A stretch of 64,000 nucleotides of DNA from Dryas octopetala (Eukaryota > Streptophyta > Magnoliopsida > Rosales > Rosaceae). Within the stretch, counting starts at the first letter, position 1. Each line of letters begins with the position of its first letter. The stretch spans positions 15,536,835 through 15,600,834 of the forward strand of contig OY992832.1 of assembly GCA_963921425.1 (NCBI GenBank). The letters run 5' to 3'. A model generated the notes under the pieces. The model saw only the letters and a list, made by a program, of their open reading frames with translations, was not told the DNA's origin and did not search any database. Below, piece by piece: positions 25,916-38,060 of this stretch. A program made the position numbers and the translations under genes.

Positions 25916-27970
25916 TTAATAATTTGATCCAGGAGTATCCCATGCCTCAGGTATGATGGTGTGGAGTACACAGCAGTTATCTTGATTGGCACCACACTCA
26001 GCAGTACAATCTGATGAGTTAGAATTGTCGTGCATAACCTCTTCTATCTTCTCAAACACTTCTGCTATGGTTGGTCTGTTTGTGGGGGAAGATGAGACAC
26101 ACTTGAGGGCAATATTGAGCAGAGGAAATGCCCATTCTTTTGCAGATTTAGCAACCTCTTTGTCAAAGACCTCCCCAGTCCACTCCTCCTTAACCATGGC
26201 AGTGACCCACTTGGGAAGGTCTATCCCACTTCCTTCTACAGTTTTTCCCGTTAGCAACTCCAGAAGAATCACTCCAAAGCTATAAACATCACCCTTTTCT
26301 GATAAGGCTTTCTCTGGGGCTGTATAACCATTGGAGGCAATGACACATCCTTTCTTGGGGTCGAAGAAATTTGACAATCCATATTCACTAATGAGTGGTT
26401 CATCATTTTCATCCAAGAGGATGTTTGAAAGCTTAAGATTCCCATGAGGGATGCAATCCTCAGTCCTCTGATATAGGAAGTCTAATCCCCTTGCAATGCC
26501 GCGTGCTATGGACAGCCGAAGTCTCCATGGGAAATCCCTCTTGCCATCTGTGTAGTCTGCAGATAATCAAAGAAATGCACACTCAAAATGTAGAAAGTAA
26601 TTAAAGTGAATATGTGAATTCTGGTTAAGCTTTCCTTTTATAGTATCCCTCACCTAAATGTAAGTTACATTTTATATCTCAACTCATGCTGCTTAGGCAT
26701 ATTGCTAATTACATCATGCGCCTAGACATGTCAATGTGTCCTTATGTTATTTAAAATTGCATGCACTAATTAATAGGACGAATGATCTGTTTGTGTATGG
26801 ATATGGATGCATTGCCATGTCTAGAAAAGTTTGATCTCAACTTACTCTCAAGCAGGTTTAGCAGACTCCCATTGCTTTGATACTTGTAGATCAGAAGTTT
26901 TTCTTCATTGGTAGAATTGTAACCAACAAGAGGTAGAATGTTTGGATGCTTTATGTTCCCTGTCTGTCTCATTGTTTGGCCAAACTCCTCAAAGGGTACC
27001 TGCAATTTCTTCAGCCTTTTGACAGCATACAGTGCATTGTTTTTTAGTATTACCTTGTAAAGGCTGCTGCAAAAGTTCTGGTTTCTCAAGTCAGCTGTGG
27101 CTTCAAGCAGGTCCTCCAATTTAAAACTCTCATGCTCTTCAACAAAGAACACGAGCTCTGACCGATTTTCTACTGGCTTCTCTTCCTCTCTAACCTTTGC
27201 TGGCGGCGTTTTCGGAAGAGAGTCTTCTTGAAGTGACTTCAAAATTTCCCTCTCTCTGGCTAGCTTAGCAGCCTTCCTTCCCACAAAGTATGTGAACAAC
27301 AGAAAGAAGCCAATCCCAAGAACTAATGGTACAATGTGGTCATAACTCCTCCACTTACTTTTAGATTTAGTAGTTTTGCGGTCGAAACTTTTTGTGTCAG
27401 TTTGATCACCACTATTTGGACTCTCTGGATCCACCGCCTTTTCCTGTAATGTCCTTGATTCCTTGAAATATGTAAAAAGCTGCTGAAATCCCTCTTTGGA
27501 CCCTGGTGTGGAGCTAACAAAATGATTGTCAGAGATGTCCAATCTCCTTAGATATTTCAGTTTAGTAAGAGGCTCAGGTATCCTCCCACTCAGAAGATTG
27601 CTGCTTAGATTCAAATAGCTTAGCCTTGTGCAGTGCAATATTGAGTCAGAAATAGTCCCTCCAATGTGGTTTCTTGCTAAGCTAACTACTCTCAGATTTG
27701 GGAGCTTGCATAGTGAATCTACATCAAGTATGCCACCAAGGTTCAAATTGTCAAGCCTGATTTCTGTTACCGACGTAGCCTGCGAGTTGCATTTTACACC
27801 CTTCCACTTATGCATTGGGACATTCAGGCCAACTTTAGTGTATCTTGAGGATCAACAGCTCTAATGAATTGCAGCAAAGCTTCAAATTCTGATGACTCAC
27901 CTCCTGTGCACACCGCGATTGAGAAAGAAAGGACTGCAATGCATATCAGCCCCTTCAAAAACCTCTGCAT
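25916..27970 (-). CDS. LRR receptor-like pseudokinase (LRR-III type), frameshifted
   Basis: Exon 1 is 27970-26846 and exon 2 is 26556-25916, with GT-AG between them. The N-terminus (MQRFLKGLICIAVLSFSIAV) is a signal peptide, followed by an LRR cap (EFEALLQFIRAVDPQ). About three LRRs follow, then a transmembrane segment (VPLVLGIGFFLLFTYFVG), a basic juxtamembrane stretch and a kinase-like domain. The ATP-anchoring Lys is present (YAVKRLKK), but HRD is replaced by HGN (PHGNLKLSN) and DFG by EYG (ISEYGLSNF), so catalysis is unlikely. The frame opened by the ATG stops at 27824-27826, while the LRR frame is open only from 27851. One base seems missing between them. An alternative 68-bp intron (gtgagt...ctaaag) would restore the frame but would delete the cap sequence. 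Total is about 588 aa. Confidence 0.82.
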
Positions 27971-27979
27971 TTTTGTTGG

Positions 27980-30380
27980 TTCTAATTTTTTGGATCATCA
28001 GAAACTGAATGAACTATGATAAACTGAGTTTTATTTCCCCTATTGTTGAATGTATCTCAAATTAGGGACACATACAATTACAATGCCAAGGTTCCTCCAT
28101 TGTTTTGGTGCATCAGATGAGGACAGATCTTTGTACATTACAAAGTTTCATAAAATATATTCTTCAATGTGTGAGATAACCAATGTTTCAAATGGTATGT
28201 GATTCGTTATGTTCAATGTGGTACCACAGTCATCGAAGCACATATCAAATTCAAGATTGGCAAGTTACTAAAACTTGTACAAAGTTAGTGAAGCAGCTGG
28301 CTGCATTGTATATTTTGATTGCTGGTTGCTCTTCTTGTTGTTCTAGTCATTTTTGTTGGCACTACAAAAATACATGGCATTATTAGTATTGGATTACTCA
28401 GTTAGATATATTGGGTATATCTATTTTGGTAGAAATGATCAATTTTTGGTGATGACTGTGATTATATCTTTGGCTTTTTGCTTTAGGGAAGTGGCTACAT
28501 ACAAACATATCACAATCAAGTCCCAACATAGATAGGGTGAGTTGAAATCAATGTATGTCATTTGGACATTCATAAAGATGCCAAGGACCGCCAAAATATT
28601 GAAATGATAAAAGCAAGAATGTTGGCAGTGGTAGCTGCCATAAGTTGCTTGGAGGCCAACCCGATTTTGTTTGGGAAAATGATACCAGACAACTCACACA
28701 TCATGTGCCTAAATTAAAAGGGATTAAAAAAAGAATCAAAGTTATGCGTTCATCTTTGCCTTCCCTTCAATAAAATGAAGATGAAGAGAAACGCCCTTAA
28801 ACAATGAGAATTTGACTTCTGCCTTTCCTTCTGGCTATGGCTATCAGGCTATGCAGTGATATTTCAAGTAGTTAGGATCAATAAAACATGTATGAGTAAA
28901 CTAGTTTCTATTAATCAAATTCAATTATTTCACCTATGCAGTTTGGAGTTTGTACACATTTTTCCTTTTCTTTTTCTCACTATGGGCCTTCTAAACCTAA
29001 ATTCAAAACTGATACAAGCCCATTATCGCTATGGGATATCTTCTGGCTCTTTGAATAGCAAACCAATATTTACTTATTTAGGCCAGCCCACTCTATAGGA
29101 TAACCAGTTTACATATGTATTTGTTGTATATTCAGTAATTTAGTTTGACTAAATTATCTAAGTCATGTTTTTCAATAAAGAATTAGTCAGAAAGATTCTC
29201 TTTATATTTTATTCCCAGCCATTCACAAAGTTTGATGCAAGACAAGGAGACCCTTTTGCTTAATTTGGAAGAAATGGAAGCCTCTGCCAGCGAGGCCACC
29301 ACACACAGAGCCATGTCTTTCCCAACAAAACCCAAGTGTGACAGCAACATACACACACCACAACACAATAAAGAAAGGCCTCTTCACTAATTAACTAATT
29401 AATTGGCCACCCCCACTTGCCTTCTTCATCATTATGTTTTGCTTCACGCCAAGAGACGCTTTACAAATTTTAAGATCCCTTTGCTTGTGAAGGTCATCAT
29501 CTCTCGGTTGGCTCATCAAAACCTAACATGCTTGTGAAGGTCATTGCTCATTCAACCATTTGACTTCACTTTCTTTTATTTCCATTACTCTTCAATTTTC
29601 ATTCCTTTCCTTTGACTTTAGTTAAATAATCCTACTTGGAATTTAATCTACGTCTGTTTTTAATTAGTAATTTTATTAAACAACACCAGCAAAAGGTCTA
29701 CTAAACGTAGAAAAATGTCCATCGATCCATTGTCATAGATATTGTTAGATCCAAAAAAATATTGAACTCACCCATGTGAGAGAGTTGAGATTTTATAGAA
29801 TCTTCCTAAAATGTATAGTATGTAAATTTGGTACAAATATCACTACTTTATCTAGAAATGTAAATACAATTTCTATGATGGAGGCATTTCTAGTAACAAG
29901 AAATTTCGGAAAATTGAGATTCACATTTTTCTTGGTAAACTTTTTTTGGTAAACCATTGGGAACTTCATTAATTAGGCTATTTGATTGTAAATGAAATGC
30001 CATGAAGTGTATATGAAAGCGAAATTGGCATATTGGTAATAGTCTAGCCTTCAATATTTGAATAATTCAATCAACCGCACAAAAAGAAGACGCAATCATC
30101 ATCTAACTACAACAATTAATATATGGCGTGAAAACCCTATGTACAAAAGTAACACCATCACCAATATATCAAAAGCTCCACCATATTGCTCTAGCTCCCA
30201 AACTCAATCCTTATCCAACTTTCCCTACTAACAAACAAGAATTAATTCAAAGTCAAAACCCACCCTCTCCCCATGTCGATCGCTCCAAACCATTCTACTT
30301 CAAACAAAAACTTAAACTAGAAGTAACCCCACTGCCCTAGCTAATTAGCCGATTAAACAAAATATTCAACAACACAATTA
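27980..30380. other. Intergenic region
   Basis: Upstream region of the receptor pseudokinase and downstream region of the WNK gene. No gene, RNA or classified repeat is visible. Confidence 0.45.
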
Positions 30381-30384
30381 GTCA

Positions 30385-31477
30385 TTAGCAAATGTTTTTG
30401 TCATTTTCGTCATCATCAAGTTCGTCAAAGAATGGGTCCTTGAGGAGTTCTGCGGCGGAGGGCCTCGCCCTCGGCTGCGCAAGACACTTCTCAATGAACG
30501 CCCTCACCTCCGGGTCTTTGATATTACTCAGGGACTTGGGCCTTACCCCAGAGGATACCTTCTTGTATATCTTGGCAACATTGTCACATTCACTATAGGG
30601 AATTTCCAAGGTCACCATTTCTAGCACACACATTCCAAATGAGTATATGTCCACCATTTCAGTGTAGTCCTCATCATACAGCTCTGGTGCCATAAATTCC
30701 GGTGTCCCTAACACAGAATGCGCTGAATGGCTCTTCCCCACTATTGCAGCCAATCCCAAATCACCAATCTTCACCTATATAAGTACATAGAGAACATTTT
30801 AGAGAACGTATATATAAAGGAAATGTTGACAGTCTAACAAGTGAATTTACAGTCTACATTCACGGTCTGACAAAAAAACATTATTTAATTTATAAAATTA
30901 CGAAAAATCCAAAAACTCATAACAAAAATCTAAGAAAATATAAATAAAAGAGAAAGGAATCAATTATGAGTACCTGGCCAATATTCCCATTGACAAACAC
31001 ATTGCTGCAATTGAGATCTCTATGAATAACACAAGGCTCATGGGTGTGCAAGTAGTCCAACCCCTTCAAGATCTGGTTGGACCACTTCTTCAAGGCCTTC
31101 ATTGAAACATTCTTATGCCTCTTCCTGTACTCCCTCAGATTCCCACTTGAACAAACCTCAGTCATGAAATTCAGAGTGTTGTGCTCCTCATCCCTCCACA
31201 CATTGTACAAGGCAATGATGTTCTTGTTGGTCAAAGATCTCAGCAGCCCAACCTCTGAGTAGAGCCTGTCAATCATGGCAGGGTCATTGGTGAAGTTACG
31301 TAGCTTGACTTGGTTCCATGCCACCTCTATTCCCTCTTCTTGATCAAACGCCCTGTACACCTTTTTGCAAGCTCCGGACCCCAAAAGCTCATTGTACCGG
31401 CCGTAGCGGCCGGTGGGGTCGATTTCTATGAAGGGTTCCGAATCTCTTTCGGAGTGATCTTGGCTTTCACTCGGCAT
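30385..31477 (-). CDS. WNK11: WNK-family serine/threonine kinase (WNK11-like)
   Basis: Exon 1 is 31477-30974 and exon 2 is 30774-30385, giving 894 nt (297 aa). The start is the ATG immediately after an acceptor (tttttcag|atg), so translation begins in the second exon of the transcript. The protein is almost all kinase domain. The glycine loop is [10 protein letters not shown], with the catalytic Lys in subdomain I as in WNK kinases. The subdomain II position holds Asn (VAWNQVKL). It has HRDLNCSN and, in place of DFG, the plant WNK form KIGDLGLA. The C-terminus is a short acidic tail ([15 protein letters not shown]), without the long regulatory tail of animal WNKs. The best match I know is Arabidopsis WNK11 (At5g55560). 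The function is probably in osmotic or hormone signalling (inference). Confidence 0.92.
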
Positions 31478-31913
31478 CTGAAAAAACATATAATTATAAA
31501 TATACCTAGAAAAAAAAAAAATAGAAAGGCCTCAAAATATGTACTTCTTAGGACTCAATTATGGATAAATAAACAGATAAGTGTATGAGATTTGACACCA
31601 AGCAATTTCAGATCAAACCCAGAATTTATAAGCCAAAGATTAGAGCTTCAACCACTTATTCAATAAGAAACTAAACATGGTTTTGAAAAACAAGTGCAAA
31701 CAATATATAACATGTGAAGTACTAGATGAAGGTCTTTGATTGGTTTTGAAAATGAATTTAAGATAAAAAGTGAGAGGAAATAAGAGAAAGATGATCATTA
31801 CCCTTTGAGGCTATCACTATCAGAAGCAATATATCTCTGCAAAAACGTACTGCAGCAAAACAACAAAGCAAGGAATGAAAAAGAAGTAGGGTTTAGGAGA
31901 CGTGTTATATATA
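31478..31913 (-). promoter_or_regulatory. TATA box and 5'UTR intron of the WNK gene
   Basis: On the minus strand a TATA box (tatatataa, about 31905-31913) precedes a short leader exon ending with a GT donor at 31801 (aaagg|gtaatg). A 324-bp intron then runs to the acceptor at 31478, directly before the ATG. Inferred from sequence signals only. Confidence 0.55.
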
Positions 31914-32883
31914 GGCCGGACTCTTGGAGCTAGGTGAGATGTATAGCAACGGTTAAAGGGTTAGTGAACTAGTAGGTGTGATTAACCATGGTTAATTCAG
32001 GGTGACAATTAATTGAGAAATAAACAGGATTGAACCGTTTAAAGATGAATAGATAATTTTCTGTTTTTTTTTTTTTTTTATAAAAGTAAAAGTAGTAAGT
32101 AGTTGCATAATCTCTTGGATTCAGTAGAAAGATACAAAAAAATATAAATTGAATTTCTTAGATAAAATAAAACTTGCTGTACTTTGATTGAGAAATGGGA
32201 ATTGGTTTGCTAGCGTTGTATGGTGATTGGTGAGAGGAGAAGAGAAGAAAAGTCAAAGTTGACAGCAAGGTTCGGGATGCGAATCATCCACGTAGGCCAG
32301 CGTTGACGGCCTGGATGCAACGAGAGAGCATCCCAATTCAATGGAGAATGTTTTTAGCAGTGAAATTAATCACGTGTTTTTTCCGTTTTTCTGAGGCTGT
32401 TCACTTGTTCCACTATGATTTTTATTTTTTTTGAGTAAATGATTTTTATTTTATTCTTTGTTTGTTCTTTATTTCTTTTTCCAAGATTGGAAAGATTTAT
32501 GGGTGAGAATTTGTGTTAAAATGTCGTGGGATATTTGTGTTCTTGTCAGTTGTCAAAGTAATTGTCAATTTAAACTTACTATCCTCATGGCAAATAAATA
32601 AAAAAAAAACTTACTATCCACATGTCAAGTTTGTATCATATTATTATGTCGGTGTCAAAAATTATTATATTTATACAAAATTTCACTATAAGTTCTATAA
32701 CAGACACCATGCAAGAGGGCCGGGCCCACCGCATGAATTGGATCCCACTCCCACGTCATATTCTGTCACCATGGCTCCTCCTTTACATTGTCCACAAAGT
32801 GGCCCTGATTTAAGGGTAGTACTTGGGTCACCGGCTACCACTTGGTCACTCTCGTTCCCCAAAACTATTTGTTAAGTAGCGGA

Positions 32884-33140
32884 GGATTAAGATTGAAATT
32901 ATTTATTTTTTAGATTATTTATTAAATTATTTTTATAAAAAATTAATTCATTAGAAATTTTTTTAGTTATATAATTATTATTGAATAAATAGACATTTTG
33001 TATTTAAAGAGTAATTTTTTGAACAAATCGTCTATTTATTCGATAATAGTTATACGACAAAATAATTTACAAATGAATTAATTTTTTATAGAATAATCTT
33101 TAATATAATAGGTGATTTAAAAAATAAACAGTTCTAATCC
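32884..33140. mobile_element. AT-rich foldback MITE
   Basis: The left end (ggattaagattgaaattatt) and right end (aataaacagttctaatcc) are inverted copies. The inverted match extends to the centre, where gaataaatagac meets gtctatttattc. About 257 bp, no coding capacity, target duplication not found. Confidence 0.62.
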
Positions 33141-33463
33141 TAAACATGCATTACCGAACAAGTAGTTTTAGAAGATAGGGATGACCAAGTGATACCCCTC
33201 GGGTGACCCAAGTTTAATGGCCTATGTTTGGTTCCCGAATCTCAAATCTTGATTTTGGACTCGATATTTTGATCCCAAGTTTAAAAAGTAATATCTTATT
33301 GCAAAAAGAAAACAAAGATTTTAGAAATCTCATCATTTTGAGTTATTTGGTATATCAAAGTATTTTATTCAAACACACACTTATAATTTTCACTTTACCT
33401 ACTATTATACATGTATAAAAAACTATTGTAAAAGTTTATAATTCTAATAGTTAAGAGTAGCGA

Positions 33464-34038
33464 TAATTTACATATTTGGTCCATTTATTTTATACTTAGT
33501 TCAATTTTGGTGCACGATCTTTTTTAAGTTTTTTTTAGTCAACTAATTATTCCACTTGTTCAATAAAGATCCATATTTGTTATCACAAATTTGTCTCGCC
33601 TTTTACCTTATTAAACTTCAATCAAATTCAGCAAACATATACTTGTTTTAAAACTATGCATTTCCTCTTTACAACCATATAAAGATAATTCAAATCGGAG
33701 TTCTAAAACTCAAGATAATTGACCCCAAAGTAAGATATCTGAAACTACCAATTTTTCCTATAAAATTTTCAGATTTTTCAAACTTCACCAAATTTTAATT
33801 CTCTTTTATTCTAATATTTTAAATTGGTTCCTATGACTAAGAAATGATAAAATATAACTTATACTTCAACTATAATTGAAGAAAACACAACCAAAATGAT
33901 TTAAAATTATAACTTAAAAAAGATCGTGGACCAAAATTGAACTAGATATAAAATAAGTTGACCAAAATTGAACTTAAAAAAGATCGTGAATTAAAATTAA
34001 ACTAGGTATAAAATAAGTTGACCAAATTTATATTTTTC
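33464..34038. mobile_element. Foldback element with duplicated right arm
   Basis: The left arm (catatttggtccatttattt ... gatcttttttaag) is mirrored on the right by cttaaaaaagatcgtggacc ... ataaaataagttgacc. The right arm is present twice in tandem (about 33914-33970 and 33971-34035). No coding capacity; ends are approximate. Confidence 0.55.
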
Positions 34039-34721
34039 TTTTAAGAGTATCTACCCTACGTTTAAAATTTTCAGTGCTTATAAAAAAAAGAAACATTAAA
34101 CAAGAAAACGAATTCAAATGAGTGCATGAGCATGTGTGGAATGATTAGTTTCTTTTTTTATTATTTTAAGAATTTTATCAATGATGCATGTTGGCTCCAT
34201 CCTAACAATTAAGCTCCAATTAATAGGTTTTCATCATCGAAATTAAAGCAAAACCTTCTTATTGGGCTAAAATTGATTATGGTCACATGGATTTGCTAAT
34301 ACAAAGTAACATTAGGTAAATGTTAATAGTAAATGCAGGATATATTAGGGATTTGAGTCCATATATAGCCTATGTAGGTTTTGTGTTTCTTGTGATATAC
34401 AGCTTTTACATATGAGAATTATGAAACACGCGAAGAAACATGTGAGTGATGTGATCCAACTTGACTGCAGCCGCTCACTATTGCAATGCATGTGAAATCA
34501 CAACTGGTTTCTTATATTTTCGTGATCTTCAAGCTTAATTATTTAAGAAGCTTAGCAACTATGATATTTAAAGTTTACTGGCAATTAATGCATTCCCATA
34601 AGATTGAGGATCCGGAGCAATGAATGCTACAAAAATTAAATATATAGCAGAGCACTCGTGAGTTCGATCTAAAGCTAATTAGTTTGTAAGTTAATATGCA
34701 ACTAACTAATATTTTGGGCTC

Positions 34722-35494
34722 AACATATAATGTAATTTCATAATCCGAACTAGAGGTATCAAACGGGTCGGGCCGGTCTGAGCACGATACGATTAAAATA
34801 GGCACGACACGGCATAGTACGATTAAATGGGCCGGGCCGGGCTGAAGTTTTTAGCCCATCGGGCACGGCACGACACAGGCCAAGCACGGCATGAGCATGG
34901 GTACAAAATGGGCCCGAATTAGGCACGACTATTTTAATATTGTTTTTTACATTTTTAGAGAACTTTTCAACAAAAATATTCAATTTTTATGTAAAATAAT
35001 GTTAATATTTAATTATAAATAAGAAAAAATATCATAAGATTAGTTTTATCACTATAAAAAATAAAAATAAAAAAAGGTATGTGGGCCGGCCCGTTTAAGG
35101 CACGGCACGAGCACCAATACCCTGTGGGCCGTGCCGAGCTTAGGTTTTAACTATATGGGCCGGCCCAAACACAGCACGAAAGCACGATGGGCTCAACTTA
35201 AACGGGCCGAGCCGGCCCGTTTGACACCTCTAATCCGAACTATTCATTCTTTAGGCTTAATTTTAATTAAAAATTATCATTGCAAAAAATCAATTAAATT
35301 AGAAACCATTTAGTTATTTAACCATGATCAAATAAATAGACGAATATAATGTTTCGATAAAAGCATTGAAATGATTGTAATTAATGACTAAACAACTTCT
35401 GATTTGATTGATTTTTTTGTAATAATATATTTGAAGTGAGACCTAAACTATGAATGGCTCGAATTATGATATAGGTTCGAATTATAATGTGTTG
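34722..35494. mobile_element. Older foldback element interrupted by a hAT MITE
   Basis: Sequence before (caacatataatgtaatttca) and after the GC-rich hAT MITE matches, in inverted orientation, the sequence up to about 35494 (aggttcgaattataatgtg). Removing the 482-bp hAT insertion and one copy of its duplication restores an approximately 280-bp foldback element. Arms are diverged. Confidence 0.5.
34751..35232. mobile_element. GC-rich hAT MITE with 8-bp target duplication
   Basis: Begins tagaggtatcaaacgggtcg and ends with the inverted counterpart (...cccgtttgacacctcta). It is flanked by the perfect 8-mer atccgaac on both sides (34743-34750 and 35233-35240). The arms are rich in gggccggcccg and gcacgacacg-type blocks, while the centre is AT-rich. 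No transposase. An 8-bp duplication and this terminus fit the hAT superfamily. Confidence 0.87.
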
Positions 35495-36007
35495 TAGGTT
35501 CAAAATAGTGGTTAATTTTGTATTAACTAGTTAATCAATTACTTTAGAGCGTTCCTGATAGGGAGCAACTATTCAAACATTTCTATCAGAAATTATGTTG
35601 AAGGAAAAATTCGTTAACCAATCTAAATCACAGCAATTCAATTTGTCAAAATTACTGAAAATCAATATAATTGGAATGAATTTGTCAATCTGAAGGAATT
35701 AGATTAGACTTTGAAGACTTCTATTATGGTAATTCCAATTTTTGACTTGAAAGCAATGTACCTGTACATGTTCATCTTCCATTGGAATTCATATTAAAAT
35801 TGGAAAGTGCTTACTTGCTCAAGGCCTTAATCCGACTATTAGATACATTAATTTGAAATTATTAATCCGGAAGTCACGTGAAATCCATTATAAATCCAAA
35901 CACAAAAAAGTGAAGTCGAAAATCCTAAGACTAGCCAGCCCAAACAAAAGCAAGCTACAAAAAAAAAAAAATAAACAGACAAAAGCCCAAGCCCAAACAC
36001 AAAAGTG

Positions 36008-36013
<6 letters not shown>

Positions 36014-36046
<33 letters not shown>
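36014..36046. repeat. Poly-A tract (33 A)
   Basis: An uninterrupted run of A. It could be the tail of an old retroposon or a grown simple repeat. The open frames read across it on the minus strand (poly-Phe) are artefacts. Confidence 0.8.
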
Positions 36047-36048
<2 letters not shown>

Positions 36049-36419
36049 TACTAATATCATCCACACTATAGGGATGTGCTGGTTTACTACAAAAAAACAA
36101 ATCCAATGTAACATATATCGTCACATTTTCTGCACACTTCATATAATATATATGGGTCGTATTAGTGCATAAAACCAACATAAAAACAATCTCAAGCCCC
36201 AAGACAGCAAGATCTTCGAAGAAAGGCGGTTGCTGCCACTTATCGCCACCAAACCCACTGCAAGTAGAAATACAGTGACTCACTAAGTTTGACATACTTA
36301 ATTTATCATCATAGTTGAATTAAAAAAATAAATCATAACAACAAGTACATGTGGCAATTTTTTACATGGCATGAACTCAATACGAAATTAGTAGGTTAGG
36401 ATTGACCATTTCTTAACAT

Positions 36420-37312
36420 CAGTGCCGGCCATGAAAGGGTACCGAGTGCGACCGCCTAGGACCCACCTTCAAGGGGGGCCCACAAATTTTTATATTATGT
36501 ATATATTAATATATATATATATTAAAAAATAATTATTTGGTCTATTTATAATATCTTCGCTACAACTAGGCCCTTTTACTTATTGTGTCAGAGCTGTAAT
36601 TATCTAGTTTCTTTATTTGAGTTTAGGCCCTCTTTTGTACCAAAAAAAAAAAAAAAATACTTGATCCTTCTAAAATATAAAATTTGGATTCTGCAATCTA
36701 TATTTCCTTGATTATTAGTTGAAAGCCACATTTTTATTTCTTTTTATTTCCTTAATTTGTGTTCGGCCAACTTACTTCATTTTTTCTTTGGCTTCTCATG
36801 TAAATCACAAGAGAAGCAAGCCAACATCCTCATCTCCATGGCAGTGGGTCCTTTTTGCCCTTGGGTTTACACCTTTTTGTTTTTGTTTTTTTTTAAATGT
36901 ACATGCTTTCTTTATGGAAAGTTGGATTCAAAGAGCAAGTATGCTTTGAATTGGCAAATACAGATCTCTACCCTCTCCATATAGTCTTGGGAAAACTGGT
37001 TTTTTTTTTTTGGTGTTCTCGACAAGCTCTTTCAATCTGAAAGAAATTAGAAAGGTCTCATTGAGACAATAAAGTAATTAATGTTTGAGTGTGTGTTTTT
37101 CCCTTTTAATTTTTATCTTATATTCCTATAAATTATTATTTTTTCAATTATTTTCTTGACATTCAACGAAAAATTTCCTAATTGATTTATTGATGTGATA
37201 GAAAATTTTCTAATTAATTTCTTGTCAATTGTGAATTGTTTTGCAAAAGATTTTATTAGAGGCCCAATTTAGATTTCACCCCTGGACCTTCCAAAAGTCA
37301 GGGTCGGCCCTG
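36420..37312. mobile_element. Nonautonomous hAT element, 893 bp
   Basis: The terminal inverted repeats are cagtgccggcc at the left and ggtcggccctg at the right. They are flanked by identical 8-mers cttaacat (36412-36419 and 37313-37320). The inside is AT-rich with no transposase-like reading frame. Terminus and duplication length fit hAT. Confidence 0.87.
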
Positions 37313-37539
37313 CTTAACATTAACACGATTATGACTCCATACGCTAAACACGAATAATAAACGGGTCAAATTAGTATCAAACATATGTAACACGATTATA
37401 TTACAGTAAACATATTTCACTACTACTATGTGAAGAAAATGAGTAACTTTTCTCGTTTTAATATTTAGTGGATGAGTCATTTTATAATTATAGAGTTACT
37501 TTTTATGATCTTGTTAGTATCATACACTACAAGAAAAAT

Positions 37540-38060
37540 GTCGATAGATATCAGTCGTGGACTGATATCTATTTGGGTAGCCGCCTGATATAGCGCGTCG
37601 TGATATCTAATGTATGGTATTTTAGATATCAGTTTTAAACTGATATGTAAACATTGTTTATTATATCATTTTTCTTTTTCAACCTGATATCCTAAATACA
37701 AAATGGATATCCAATTTGATATTATTTCTGATATCTATAAAATCCAAGTACCAACAGGATTGGTCAATAGATATCGTATTGGATACTAATACTGACATAT
37801 AACTCGATATCAATATCAGGTTTGAGGTAGAATATGATATAAAACTATAGTATCAATATCAGGTCTATAGTAGAATCTGATATATATAATCTTGATATCA
37901 ATATCAGGTATGGAATAGGTTCTGATATCTAAATATTGTTTTTATATCAGATCTGAGAAAGAATCTGATATCAAAGCGTTATAAAATATCAATTATTAGT
38001 CTAAAACTGATATCGTTTAGTATGTCGATTTCACAAAAGAAAATTGGAATACAACTTGCT
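37540..38060. repeat. CACTA left subterminal repeat array
   Basis: More than a dozen occurrences of gatatca, tgatatc and variants are spaced irregularly in both orientations. Such arrays bind the transposase accessory protein in En/Spm elements (established). The assignment here rests on position and motif density. Confidence 0.75.

Noticed and set aside
27835-27902. 68-bp intron (gtgagt...ctaaag) in the receptor pseudokinase
   Set aside because: It restores the frame with plausible signals but removes EFEALLQFIRAVDPQ, which looks like a genuine LRR cap. I prefer a frameshift, though cDNA could overturn this.
29183-29368. 61-codon minus-strand frame near the WNK gene
   Set aside because: Short, Cys/Ser-rich, no splice context or family match.
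35848-36295. Minus-strand frames with poly-Phe runs
   Set aside because: Artefact of a 33-nt A tract.
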